Shown here piece by piece: positions 51,792 to 60,623 of a stretch of 64,000 nt of DNA. The stretch comes from Thermovenabulum sp049723235. Its GTDB lineage: Bacteria > Bacillota > Thermosediminibacteria > Thermosediminibacterales > Thermosediminibacteraceae. Each line of letters opens with the position of its first letter. Position 1 is the first letter of the stretch. The notes beneath the pieces were generated by a model that was not told where the DNA came from, ran no database searches, and saw nothing but the letters and a program-made list of their open reading frames with translations. The position numbers and the translations under genes were made by a program. The stretch lies in contig NZ_JBNARB010000002.1 of NCBI RefSeq assembly GCF_049723235.1, forward strand, positions 1 to 64,000, read 5' to 3'.

Positions 51792-52883
51792 TCACTCGGC
51801 GGTCTCCATTTCTTCATCAGCTTTAAAATGCTTTTGCATAGCATGGAGCACCAGCGATACAGCTATAACCCCGTAGGCCACGAAGGACCGGAAAAATTCT
51901 CCTATCTGAGGGTCTCCGAATAGATTCTTTCCGGCGTTAGGCGATACTATGAACAGGGTATGGAAAAGGATGGTCCCCAAAATGGCATTGCCGATAGTAG
52001 CTCTTGTAACCGTAGCGCCCCCTACGAGTATTGCCGCAACGGCAAACATTCCTACCTGTTCGTGGCTGCTGTAGGTTTGCAGGGTACCGATGTTCTGTAA
52101 AAATATTATCTGGCCCCAGGCGGCAAGAAGTGTAGAAATGGTAATGGCAATAAGCCTCGTCCTGTCCACATCTATTCCCGCAACTTCCGCCACGTGCATG
52201 TCCTGCCCCAAAGCCCGGAAATCCTGTCCCAGCTTGGTTTTCAAAATAAAACGGGTAAAAAGGCATAGCAATCCTATTAGGATAAAGGAAGCAAGGGGTA
52301 AATTTACACCCATAATTTTAACTTTCAAAAGGTCATCTAAAGCGTATTGGATTATTTTTAAGTCAATGGCGTTTTTAAGCCCCACTCCTCCGGGAAGTAT
52401 GATTTCAGGATTTTTAATGGGTATAATCGTACCGACAAAGAGAAGAAAAACGAGCTGGTAAAGCCCCATAGCAAAAAAACCCAGAATAAGGCTTGTTATC
52501 ATTTCCTTGCCTTTGGTTTTGTTTAATATCTTCCCCGTGCCGTAGCCAAATAAAAGGGCAAAGGGTATTGAAATAAGAGCTGCAAGGAAAAGCCCCGCAA
52601 TCCCCTTAACATTCAAAACCTTTATCGCAATCAGTCCGATTTGCCCCGCCATAGCACCCACCACAAGGGCGAAATTAAGTCCCATACCCGCTACTACAGG
52701 AATAATTAATGAGAGCACCAAAAAAAGGTTTCTGTCCAAACGGTTCACTATTTCATTTAAGATATAGTTAATACTTAACTTTGATGCTATTACTCCTCCG
52801 ATACAGATTATTAAAAACAAGAAAGGAACCGAATTATTCTTTATAAACCTCAAAATCTTGCTTGAAAAATGGTTTTTATTCAT
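51792..52883 (-). CDS. ABC transporter permease (DUF3798-associated, BPD_transp_2 family)
   Basis: The 363-residue membrane protein has eight to ten hydrophobic helices and the BPD_transp_2 signature region DFRALGQDMHVAEVAGIDVDRTRLIAITISTLLAAWGQIIFLQNIG, the coupling helix contacted by the ATPase. It is the second permease and follows the first by 1 bp; the two probably form the heterodimeric channel. The family includes permeases for ribose-like sugars, nucleosides and branched amino acids; the substrate is not known. Confidence 0.87.
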   Translation of the reverse strand: MNKNHFSSKILRFIKNNSVPFLFLIICIGGVIASKLSINYILNEIVNRLDRNLFLVLSLIIPVVAGMGLNFALVVGAMAGQIGLIAIKVLNVKGIAGLFLAALISIPFALLFGYGTGKILNKTKGKEMITSLILGFFAMGLYQLVFLLFVGTIIPIKNPEIILPGGVGLKNAIDLKIIQYALDDLLKVKIMGVNLPLASFILIGLLCLFTRFILKTKLGQDFRALGQDMHVAEVAGIDVDRTRLIAITISTLLAAWGQIIFLQNIGTLQTYSSHEQVGMFAVAAILVGGATVTRATIGNAILGTILFHTLFIVSPNAGKNLFGDPQIGEFFRSFVAYGVIAVSLVLHAMQKHFKADEEMETAE

Positions 52884-52884
52884 T

Positions 52885-53922
52885 TCAATCGTTCCCTCCT
52901 ACCTTTGTCAATGCGTATAATATTACTCCGTTACTTACTATTATCCTTACTACTTCCGATAAATTACCTTCCGGCATCATTTTGTTTATAACGGGAAGGG
53001 CAATTGTCAACAATGCCTGAAAAAGGATAACCCCGGAAATTACGTTGGAAATACTGGCTTTTCTTGCGGTAGCACCTCCGATCAGTATTGCAGATATTGC
53101 CGCAAAAGGCATCATTAAAGGACCCGTGTATAACTGAAAAAACCCGTAGCTTTGAGCATATACCAGGATACCTATGCCGCCGAGGACCATGGAAAGTATC
53201 GTACCAATAGTTCTCTGCCTGTCCACATCTATTCCCGAAGCTTTTGCGAAAATAGGATTGCTCCCGGCAGCCATCATGGCGATACCGGTCCTGGATTTTA
53301 AAAACAGCCACATCAAAAAACAGCATAATGCGAAAAATAATAGGGTTCCCAGCGGAAGGTCAAGGCCGGGAATTTTTATCAGCCGGTCCAGTACTTTGTC
53401 GTATTTCCCCGCAAGGGTAATGGTGGTCCTCAAACCTTTTCCTCCTATTGCCCATACCATTTCGGGATTTTTGAAAGGTAGTAAAAGCCAGGCTATACAC
53501 ATAACCGAAACTACTGAAAATCCCATATAAGTCCCTACGGTCATTTCATCGCCCTTTACCCGGTTTAATAGCATTGCATATAAATATCCGGCTATCACAG
53601 ATAACGGTATGGAAAGCAGCACAGCAGTCAGAAATCCCTTTAGACCTATTATATTCATTTCAATGGTAATACAGCCCGCTAAGATTCCGCAAACTATACC
53701 TATGGAAAGGGCAAAGTTCAGACCGGTACCAGAAACTATGCTGGGCACCATTGCCAGTACCAGAACGCTGTTCATTCCTATTCTCACCAGGGAATCCCTC
53801 AGTAACCCGTAAATATTTTGCTTTTGAATAATCGCTATTACCAATAATACCAGCAGAAGAATTGAAATGAACACCTTTGGATAACCGTATCTATCAATGA
53901 GTTTTTTCCACAAACCCTTCAT
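52885..53922 (-). CDS. ABC transporter permease (first, BPD_transp_2 family)
   Basis: The 345-residue membrane protein has about eight to ten helices (VFISILLLVLLVIAIIQ, SVLVLAMVPSIVSGTGLNFALSIGIV and others) and a coupling-helix motif RTGIAMMAAGSNPIFAKASGIDVDRQRTIGTILSM. It shares the pattern of the next permease and is probably its paralogue. Its start overlaps the ATPase stop by 4 bp (ATGA-type), so expression is coupled. Confidence 0.88.
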   Translation of the reverse strand: MKGLWKKLIDRYGYPKVFISILLLVLLVIAIIQKQNIYGLLRDSLVRIGMNSVLVLAMVPSIVSGTGLNFALSIGIVCGILAGCITIEMNIIGLKGFLTAVLLSIPLSVIAGYLYAMLLNRVKGDEMTVGTYMGFSVVSVMCIAWLLLPFKNPEMVWAIGGKGLRTTITLAGKYDKVLDRLIKIPGLDLPLGTLLFFALCCFLMWLFLKSRTGIAMMAAGSNPIFAKASGIDVDRQRTIGTILSMVLGGIGILVYAQSYGFFQLYTGPLMMPFAAISAILIGGATARKASISNVISGVILFQALLTIALPVINKMMPEGNLSEVVRIIVSNGVILYALTKVGGND

Positions 53923-55529
53923 CTCGTTGCCTCCTTTGAATGGGAACTGTATTCTCCTGCCATCATTAAACCAAAATCCGTATCCGAATCATAAGGACTT
54001 AAAATACCCTCAATTTTCCCCTCATAGACAATGGCTATGCGGTCGCAAATAGAGCGAAGCTCCCCCAACTCGCTGGAGGTCATTATAATTGTCATTCCTT
54101 TTTCTTCATTTAATTTAACCAAAAGATCCAGCACAAGCTTTTTGGCTCCTACATCTATTCCTCTCGTGGGTTCCGAGACAAATAATATATCCGGTTCTAA
54201 GGCCAAAGCTTTTGCAATACATACCTTCTGTTGGTTTCCGCCGCTCAGCCTCCGGGTAATCTGATCCGGCCCGGTACATCTGATATCCAGTTCCTTTATA
54301 TACATTAATGCGTTTTCTCTCACACTTTTTTCATCCAAAAGCTTTGTCCCGAAAAAGTTCTTTAAGAATTTGCCTTTTACCTGCATTGCCCCAATGGCAA
54401 TATTTAATTCTATTGACTCATCCAGCATTAACCCCACGCCTCTTCTATCTTCAGAAACAAAGGCAAGACCGTTTTCCATAGCTTTTCTTGGGTTGTTCAG
54501 CTCTATTTTCTTTCCGTTTTTATATACCTCACCTTTTGCCCGGTAAAGTCCCATTATACCGTTGGCTATGCCGATTTTCCCCTGTCCGGCCAGGCCTCCA
54601 ATCCCCAGAATTTCACCTTTTTTTACATCCAGATTAACTCCCCTTACAACCTCTCCCGGCATATCCACATAAAGATTTCTTATGGAAAGTATTACCCCCT
54701 GCTCGGTTTCTTTGGATTTTTTCTTTTCGACCCTTTCCACTTTCCTGCCTACCATAAGCTGGGCTATTTTCTCGACGGTAGCTTCATCTTTATTCATTTC
54801 ACCGACCTTTTCTCCATCCCTTAAAACCGTTATCCTTTCTGCTACTGCCATTACTTCATTGAGTCTGTGAGTGATAAAAAGTATTCCTATGCCCTTTGAA
54901 GAAATTATTCTCATAGCCTGCAGGAGCTTTTCAGCTTCACTTTCGGTCAATACCGCAGTAGGTTCATCGAAAATCAAAAGTTTAACATTTCTCTTATCTA
55001 TCTCCCTTGCGATTTCTACAAACTGCATATAACCCACAGGAAGCCCGGCTATTGGCAGCCATTCATCCACAGTCATCCCGAGTTCCGAAAGGGCTTTTTT
55101 AGAATCCCTTCTCATTGCTTCCACATCCAGGGTTTTCAATCTTGGTCCGAAGATTTTGCTCACCGCATTGTCCTTTAATATTTCCCTGTTGAGTTTTATA
55201 TTTTCCGTAATGGTAAAACCGGGAAGAAGCATAAATTCCTGGTGTACCATTCCTATGCCCAGTTCCATGGCATCCCTTGGAGACCTAATCTTTACCGGGT
55301 TACCGTTAAAAATTATTTCCCCGTTAAATCCTCCGGTATTAAAAATCACAGGCATCCCGAAAATTATGTTCATCAGGGTAGATTTTCCGGCTCCATTTTC
55401 TCCTACCAGGGCATGGATTTCCCCGGGCTTTACCGAGAGGCTAACACCCTTTAAAACCCTGTTCCCGAAATATTCTTTTTCTATATTCTTAAGTTCAATT
55501 ACATATTGTGTTCCGTTATTTTCTACCAT
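53919..55529 (-). CDS. ABC transporter ATPase with two nucleotide-binding domains (RbsA/YufO-like)
   Basis: The 536-residue protein carries two ATPase domains. The first has Walker A VGENGAGKST, Walker B LLIFDEPTAV, and an atypical signature LPVGYMQFVEIAREI. The second has a degenerate Walker A (GGLAGQGKIG) but a canonical signature RRLSGGNQQKVCIAKAL and FVSEPTRGID. This complementary asymmetry is normal for sugar/nucleoside importers. It energises the two permeases encoded after it. A strong hairpin at 55577-55606 lies between it and the binding-protein gene. Confidence 0.92.
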   Translation of the reverse strand: MVENNGTQYVIELKNIEKEYFGNRVLKGVSLSVKPGEIHALVGENGAGKSTLMNIIFGMPVIFNTGGFNGEIIFNGNPVKIRSPRDAMELGIGMVHQEFMLLPGFTITENIKLNREILKDNAVSKIFGPRLKTLDVEAMRRDSKKALSELGMTVDEWLPIAGLPVGYMQFVEIAREIDKRNVKLLIFDEPTAVLTESEAEKLLQAMRIISSKGIGILFITHRLNEVMAVAERITVLRDGEKVGEMNKDEATVEKIAQLMVGRKVERVEKKKSKETEQGVILSIRNLYVDMPGEVVRGVNLDVKKGEILGIGGLAGQGKIGIANGIMGLYRAKGEVYKNGKKIELNNPRKAMENGLAFVSEDRRGVGLMLDESIELNIAIGAMQVKGKFLKNFFGTKLLDEKSVRENALMYIKELDIRCTGPDQITRRLSGGNQQKVCIAKALALEPDILFVSEPTRGIDVGAKKLVLDLLVKLNEEKGMTIIMTSSELGELRSICDRIAIVYEGKIEGILSPYDSDTDFGLMMAGEYSSHSKEATR

Positions 55530-55576
55530 AATTCCTTCACCTCTTTAAACTAAAAAAATAAAAAAAAGTATTATTA

Positions 55577-55606
55577 AAAGATTGCCGCCTTTTGGCGGCA
55601 ATCTTT
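55577..55606 (-). promoter_or_regulatory. 13-bp perfect hairpin between binding protein and ATPase genes
   Basis: AAAGATTGCCGCC (55577-55589) pairs exactly with GGCGGCAATCTTT (55594-55606) around TTTT. On the minus strand it is followed by AATAATACTTTTTTTTA, so it may act as a partial terminator or protect the upstream message, giving more binding protein than transporter. Confidence 0.8.
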
Positions 55607-55623
55607 ATAAAATTCTCTATATA

Positions 55624-56805
55624 TTAGAAAGTTATATAATCGCTCAAAATCATGTAGAAGTTTTCATGCTTAATTTCTTTACCATCAGCACCTTTTTCTA
55701 CGTAATTTCCTATGTCAATCTTCGCACCTTTTGATACCTCTTCAAAGCATTTCTTTAAAGCTTCAGGATCATTCTTGTCCTTTAATTTTCCTTCCGCATA
55801 GAGTTTTGCATATTCTACCGCGGCCGCTGCCATTAACATACCTGCGGGTATCGGCCACGTGGAGAACCTTCCGGTTCCACCTTTTTCAGCAATTTTTGCT
55901 TTGATCTGCTGAATCACGTAATCCACATCACCGGCTTTGTCGGGCGGAATATTAATTCCAAGAGCTGTGGGATAGCCGTGGAAGGGGCTCGGGCAGCACT
56001 GCTGGACCACCATAGCTCCCTGCTCTAAAGCAGTCTTAATCAAGGGTTCCTGCATACCGCAGTTGGTGCTGAAGAAAACGGTATCCTTACCGTATTCCTT
56101 CACTTTTCTCGGAATATCTTCAATTATAAACTGCTGAGCTCCGGGCAGTCCGGCATCGCCGGTGGGATCGGGAGCAGTAGCATCTACGAATTTAATACCG
56201 GCCTTCGCACATTCTTCCTTCAATATGTCTCTCCTTCTGGCAAGGAGCGGATAGGACATATGTCTGGGGAAGGAATAATGTACAAATACCTTTGCTCCAA
56301 ATTTCTTTGCCTGTTCTACCATTTTGTAACCCATGGCAAGTTCATCCGCCTGAATTACTACATCAGCTTTCGTGCCGATTATATCCTGTTCGGCAGGGGT
56401 AATAGCTATTAACAGTACATCCGGCCTTTGCTGCTTAATTTTTTCGAAAGCTGCTGCAGCACCGGGCACCGCTTGATTCATAATAAGTGCTTTAACATTG
56501 GGATCGGAAACCAGAGCCACTGCGTTGGCTATTAAAGTTTCCTGTTCTTTCATGAAGTTGTCGGGCATGGTCTGGGTAACGATAATGTCAGGGTATTTCT
56601 TCTGAGCCTGTTCGGCTGATCTGAATTCCTCTTCGTTCTGGGATACGGTGTTGGTGTACATGGCTATTTTATAAGATGGTTTTTGTTGTTGCTGCTGCTG
56701 TTGATTATTGGTATTTGACGAACTTTGATTTCCCGTACTGCCGCAGGCCACCAGGCCAAGACAGGTGACCGCAATCAATAAAAGGGCAATTATCTTTCTA
56801 AACAC
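55624..56805 (-). CDS. DUF3798-family substrate-binding lipoprotein
   Basis: The 393-residue lipoprotein has a signal peptide ending in the lipobox LVACG, a Q/N-rich linker, and a two-lobed periplasmic-binding fold of the DUF3798 type (YKIAMYTNTVSQNEEEFRSAEQAQKKYPD, LVSDPNVKALIMNQAVPGAAAAFEKIKQQRPD, FFSTNCGMQEPLIKTALEQGAMVVQQCCPSPFHGYPTALGI pattern). It is the receptor of the ABC importer encoded downstream. The ligand is unknown; the cysteine pair QQCCP in the second lobe is uncommon. It is the first gene of the operon. Confidence 0.9.
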   Translation of the reverse strand: MFRKIIALLLIAVTCLGLVACGSTGNQSSSNTNNQQQQQQQKPSYKIAMYTNTVSQNEEEFRSAEQAQKKYPDIIVTQTMPDNFMKEQETLIANAVALVSDPNVKALIMNQAVPGAAAAFEKIKQQRPDVLLIAITPAEQDIIGTKADVVIQADELAMGYKMVEQAKKFGAKVFVHYSFPRHMSYPLLARRRDILKEECAKAGIKFVDATAPDPTGDAGLPGAQQFIIEDIPRKVKEYGKDTVFFSTNCGMQEPLIKTALEQGAMVVQQCCPSPFHGYPTALGINIPPDKAGDVDYVIQQIKAKIAEKGGTGRFSTWPIPAGMLMAAAAVEYAKLYAEGKLKDKNDPEALKKCFEEVSKGAKIDIGNYVEKGADGKEIKHENFYMILSDYITF

Positions 56806-57008
56806 CGGTGAATTCCTCCTTTGATTAAAAAATATTGTTTAAATTTTGAATTAAAATTTTTCCCCCCTTCACCTCCCGGGATTTTCCAATAATGTGATAA
56901 AAATTTGATGAAATTGTGATGATAAAATTATATTCTACAAAAATAAAAAATTTCCTTTTTTTTAATGACATTTTATAAATATTGTATTTTCTGTATATCT
57001 TAATTAAT

Positions 57009-57632
57009 TTAATTTATTAATTTAAGAAAACCGAGTATCACAAATATTATCGCCGGGAAAATGTAATTTTCTTTATCTTCATACCTTCTGTAAAATCTGT
57101 TTCCGATCAAATATCCTCCTCTTAGAAATAAAAATTCTACCCCGGTTATCAAAAGGCTCGTTCTTAGAATTGAAAAACCCGATGTAGCCGCACCAACTCC
57201 TGCAGCCGCTGCATCTAAAGCCAGTGCAATACCCAGAAAAATCGATTCTTTTATATCAATCTCTCCGGATACATTTAAATCGGCGGATTCGGGCTCCTTT
57301 AATATTTTTATTACTAAACCGAGAGGTTTTATGCTAAGGGTCGCTATGGTATCTCCCGAATATTTTTTTAAAGTTGCCTTAAAAAAGTAGGTACAGGCGA
57401 TGGCAAAAAAAATAAAGCTGCCCAGATACTCTATAAATTTTTCGGGTAAAAGGAAACAAAGCCCCTTTCCCAAAAGCATTGATATAAAAAATACGTTACC
57501 TGAAAAAAGGGCAATCACTGCCTGAGAAAAAACCGGGATTTTGATATTTCTTATACCGTAAATAATCCCAAAACTCAAACTGTCCATGCTTACCGCTATT
57601 GCAAGCAATACAACCATTGCAAGATTAAACAT
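57009..57632 (-). CDS. ytaF: sporulation membrane protein YtaF (MntP-like)
   Basis: The 207-residue protein has six membrane helices in two repeats (FNLAMVVLLAIAVSMDSLSFGIIYGIRNI and IFLGIALALDAAAAGVGAATSGFSILRTSLLITGVEFLFLRGGYLIG), the pattern of MntP/YtaF putative cation exporters with aspartates in AVSMDS and ALALDA. YtaF is conserved in spore formers. Here it overlaps the end of an SsuB-like ATPase gene by 8 bp, so it is translated with an ABC importer rather than alone. Confidence 0.87.
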   Translation of the reverse strand: MFNLAMVVLLAIAVSMDSLSFGIIYGIRNIKIPVFSQAVIALFSGNVFFISMLLGKGLCFLLPEKFIEYLGSFIFFAIACTYFFKATLKKYSGDTIATLSIKPLGLVIKILKEPESADLNVSGEIDIKESIFLGIALALDAAAAGVGAATSGFSILRTSLLITGVEFLFLRGGYLIGNRFYRRYEDKENYIFPAIIFVILGFLKLIN

Positions 57633-58428
57633 TTCTTTTCACTCCTCTTGTTTCTTCCGCCTTTCTTACCTCTTCTTCTAAGAGTTCCCAGATGGTCTTA
57701 TAAAGTTCGTTATAATGAGGAGATGTTCTGAGCCTCAATAACTCCCTGGGTCTTTCAATATCCACCCTCAATTTCGCTTTTATTCTTCCCGGATGAGCCG
57801 TCATCACCACTATTCTGTCCCCCAAAAACAATGCTTCATCTATGCTGTGGGTTATGAAAATAGTGGTTTTTTCGCTTCCTTCCCATATCCTGAGCAATTC
57901 CTGCTGAAGTATTAGCCGGTTTTGCTCATCCAGAGCTCCAAACGGTTCATCCATCAAAAGTATATCCGGATCGCTGACAAAAGCCCTTGCCACATTTACC
58001 CTCTGCTTCATCCCGCCGGAAATCTGGTGAGGGTAATAATCGGCAAATTTTGTTAAACCCATTTTTTCAAGAAATTCCAGGGCCTTCTCCCGCCTCTGCT
58101 TTTTATCTACTCCTTTTATTTTTAAACCGTATTCCACATTTTCAATAACGCTCATCCACGGAAAAAGAGATTCTCCCTGAAAAACCATAGAGGTAATTAG
58201 CCCTCCGGGATTTTTGGGTTTAATATATATTTTGCCTTCCGTTTGCTTTTCAAGCCCTGCCAGGATTCTAAGAAGGGTTGTTTTTCCGCATCCGGAAGGC
58301 CCAACAATGCATAAAAATTCGCCGTCAATTATCGAAAGGTTAATATTTTTAAGAGCCGTTAAATTTGATTTTTTATTTTTGAAGGTTTTGGTCAGTTTCT
58401 CAATCTTTATAATTTCTTCCGGGAGCAT
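57625..58428 (-). CDS. nitrate/sulfonate/taurine-type ABC transporter ATPase (SsuB-like)
   Basis: The 267-residue ATPase shows Walker A VGPSGCGKTT, Q-loop MVFQGESLFPWMS, signature ISGGMKQRVNVARAF, Walker B DILLMDEPFGALDEQ and the H-loop FITHSIDEALFLGD. It powers import through the SsuC-like permease upstream. The family takes up sulfonates, nitrate, taurine, or pyrimidine precursors; the substrate is not set by sequence. It is 17 bp after the permease gene and overlaps ytaF. Confidence 0.92.
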   Translation of the reverse strand: MLPEEIIKIEKLTKTFKNKKSNLTALKNINLSIIDGEFLCIVGPSGCGKTTLLRILAGLEKQTEGKIYIKPKNPGGLITSMVFQGESLFPWMSVIENVEYGLKIKGVDKKQRREKALEFLEKMGLTKFADYYPHQISGGMKQRVNVARAFVSDPDILLMDEPFGALDEQNRLILQQELLRIWEGSEKTTIFITHSIDEALFLGDRIVVMTAHPGRIKAKLRVDIERPRELLRLRTSPHYNELYKTIWELLEEEVRKAEETRGVKRNV

Positions 58429-58445
58429 TTTACTCTTCCTTCCTA

Positions 58446-59291
58446 TTATCGGTGTTTCCAGGGTATGGCAATTTTTTCTAAAAACTCTAAAGCGTAAGCA
58501 AAAACATAACCTAGAAAAGCGAGCATTAAAAGTGCGCAGAACATCCTCTCTATATCAAACATGTCGTATGCCCGCCATATCATCCATCCAACTCCGGCCC
58601 TTGCGGCGGAAAGCTCGGCCGCCACTATCAGCAAAAGGGCCGTTCCCATTCCCAGCTTGAATCCCGCAAAAATCATCGGAAGGGCACCGGGAATGGCCAC
58701 CGTCCTGTAAATTTGTAAAGGCTTTGCTCCAAAACTCTTGGCCACATCAATGTAGATGGGGTCTATGCTCATTACCCCCGCCATGGTATTTATCAGCACC
58801 AGAAAGAATACGCCTATGGCAATTGTAAAAATTTTTGATGCCTCCCCCAGTCCGAAAACGATTAATATAAGGGGCATTACAGCCAGCTTGGGAATGGGAA
58901 ACATTATGGAAATGAGCGGCATCAAAGCTGCCCTTACCGTCGGAATTAAGCCCATAATTATCCCGAGTATTACTGCAGGTACCGAGCCTACCAGAAACCC
59001 CAGCAAAATCCTTTCTACACTGACCAAAGTATGATAAATCAATTCACCGCTCAATATAAGGGGAACAAGAGTTTTGAATATCCTGGAAGGGCTTGAAAAC
59101 AGCCTTACGTCTATAAAATGCCTTCCGGCCATAAATTCCCATAAAAGCAATAAAATCAAGGGTGTGAGTATCGCTACTAAATTTGTAAAAATATTTGTCT
59201 CCTGCCACCGTTTAGCATCCTTGTTTTCTTTTTTTTCCACCATTATTTCACTTTTCAAATCCCCGGCTCCTTTGTCGGCCATGATGTTCAT
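58446..59291 (-). CDS. SsuC-like ABC transporter permease
   Basis: The protein (about 281 residues) has six membrane helices and the BPD_transp_1 signature DPIYIDVAKSFGAKPLQIYRTVAIPGALPMIFAGFKLGMG. The first 40 residues are polar and cytoplasmic. The ATG at 59291 has GAGGTGG five bases upstream and is preferred over a GTG three codons earlier. It forms a homodimeric channel with the neighbouring ATPase and receptor. The hairpin at 59318-59350 lies just upstream. Confidence 0.9.
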   Translation of the reverse strand: MNIMADKGAGDLKSEIMVEKKENKDAKRWQETNIFTNLVAILTPLILLLLWEFMAGRHFIDVRLFSSPSRIFKTLVPLILSGELIYHTLVSVERILLGFLVGSVPAVILGIIMGLIPTVRAALMPLISIMFPIPKLAVMPLILIVFGLGEASKIFTIAIGVFFLVLINTMAGVMSIDPIYIDVAKSFGAKPLQIYRTVAIPGALPMIFAGFKLGMGTALLLIVAAELSAARAGVGWMIWRAYDMFDIERMFCALLMLAFLGYVFAYALEFLEKIAIPWKHR

Positions 59292-59317
59292 GCAAGCCAC
59301 CTCGCTTTTTATTTTAA

Positions 59318-59350
59318 AATTTGGCCGAAACCAGAGGTTTCGGCCAAATT
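59318..59350 (-). promoter_or_regulatory. 15-bp perfect hairpin between binding protein and permease genes
   Basis: AATTTGGCCGAAACC (59318-59332) pairs exactly with GGTTTCGGCCAAATT (59336-59350) around AGA; on the minus strand it is followed by TTAAAATAAAAA, not a U-tract. It starts 1 bp after the binding-protein stop codon. Confidence 0.8.
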
Positions 59351-59351
59351 C

Positions 59352-60437
59352 TTATTCATACTTTCCGAGTATAGAAAGGGCATAATCTACAAAGCTGTTA
59401 TCCACCACATCTTCAGCTTTAATATCTCCCGTCAAAAGGCCGTATTTTTTATACCAGTCAATATCCGCCTGTATGCCTTTCATTCTGACGTATCCGTTGG
59501 GGTTTAATCCTACCGGGTACATTTTCTTATATAGCTCCTTATCCTTAACGGTAGAATATTCGGCAAGTATAGAAATTATTTCGTCTTTATTTTTATCTTT
59601 AAAGAAGGCATCGTTGTAGTCCCTTAAAGATTTTATATAGGCAAGCATAAATCTTTTTGCCACTTCCGGCCTTTCCATCATGCTTTTACCGTATACCAAA
59701 AGGGCAATCTGAGCATCGGGGTCGTATTCCGCTGGATCCTTCCATGGATCGGCGATACCCTTTTCCACGGCGGATGTCACGAAGGGTTCAATTACCATGC
59801 CGCCGTCAATGCTTTTATTGCTCATTGCGGCAACTATATCCGGGAATGCCCGTATTACCTGAAGGTCTACATCTTTTGTAGTAATCCCCGCTTTATTAAG
59901 TACCCTATCCAGGCAAATTTCATCAAGAGAGGCCGTTCCCACTACTGCAAGCTTTCTCCCTTTCAAATCCTTAAAATCCTTAATTTCGTCCACTAAGTCC
60001 TTTCTTATTATAAGTCTGTAATAGCCTTTCCCCGGTACATTTATCCCTTTGTCTGCAACAATTTTTATGGGTATTCCTCTTAGCATAGCATTGAAAAGTC
60101 CCGAGGAGGTAACGGTGCACCCCACATCTAACTGGCCGGCACCCAGGGCATTTATCATCTCCTGCCCGGTGTTGAATTGAACCGCTTCAATCTCAATTCC
60201 CAGCTCCTTATAGTATCCCTTTGCCATTCCTATTAGCACGCCCGCATCGGATACCACCTGTTTCATCCCGACGGTTACCTTAACTGCAGGGCTTAATGGT
60301 GTTACTCCCGGAAAATTTGTTTTTGCATTTACATTACCCCCGGTGTTATCGGTAGAAGTTTGCCCGGTTTTTGCACACCCTCCAATCAGAAGAACCAGCA
60401 TTGATAAAATCAGCAAGAACGCCAAAATCTTTTTCAC
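59352..60437 (-). CDS. SsuA/NMT1-type substrate-binding lipoprotein
   Basis: The 361-residue lipoprotein has a signal peptide with lipobox LLIGGC and the two-lobed fold of the NMT1/SsuA family: VTVGMKQVVSDAGVLIGMAKGYYKELGIEIEAVQF, then GQLDVGCTVTSSGLFNAMLRGIPIKIVADKG and LKGRKLAVVGTASLDEICLDRVLNKAG. It delivers the solute to the SsuBC-like importer. GTG start with GGGAGG ahead. The long reading (VRMKGIQADIDWYKKYGLLTG) matches other family members at the C-terminus. The ligand is not known. Confidence 0.9.
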   Translation of the reverse strand: MKKILAFLLILSMLVLLIGGCAKTGQTSTDNTGGNVNAKTNFPGVTPLSPAVKVTVGMKQVVSDAGVLIGMAKGYYKELGIEIEAVQFNTGQEMINALGAGQLDVGCTVTSSGLFNAMLRGIPIKIVADKGINVPGKGYYRLIIRKDLVDEIKDFKDLKGRKLAVVGTASLDEICLDRVLNKAGITTKDVDLQVIRAFPDIVAAMSNKSIDGGMVIEPFVTSAVEKGIADPWKDPAEYDPDAQIALLVYGKSMMERPEVAKRFMLAYIKSLRDYNDAFFKDKNKDEIISILAEYSTVKDKELYKKMYPVGLNPNGYVRMKGIQADIDWYKKYGLLTGDIKAEDVVDNSFVDYALSILGKYE

Positions 60438-60593
60438 CTTGATCCTCCCCCTATTTTGATAGGATTAACCATATAACTATAATATTTATGCGGACGGGCT
60501 GTGGTTACAAAGTAATTTTATTTTCCTATAGCAGTAACGATTATCGCGGGTGTAATAGCACCTATAAGTGAGGAATATAAACCTGAATAAAGT

Positions 60594-60623
60594 AAAAAGC
60601 CGGGGAATTCTCCCCGGCTTTTT
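60594..60623 (-). terminator. terminator of the grd operon
   Basis: AAAAAGCCGGGGA (60594-60606) pairs with TCCCCGGCTTTTT (60611-60623), a 13-bp stem with a 4-nt loop. The transcript ends in a U-run on the minus strand, directly after the grdD stop codon. Confidence 0.9.

Noticed and set aside
60438..60593. Riboswitch in the leader of the SsuA-like operon
   Set aside because: I looked for TPP, SAM, cobalamin and guanidine-type cores on the minus strand and recognised none.
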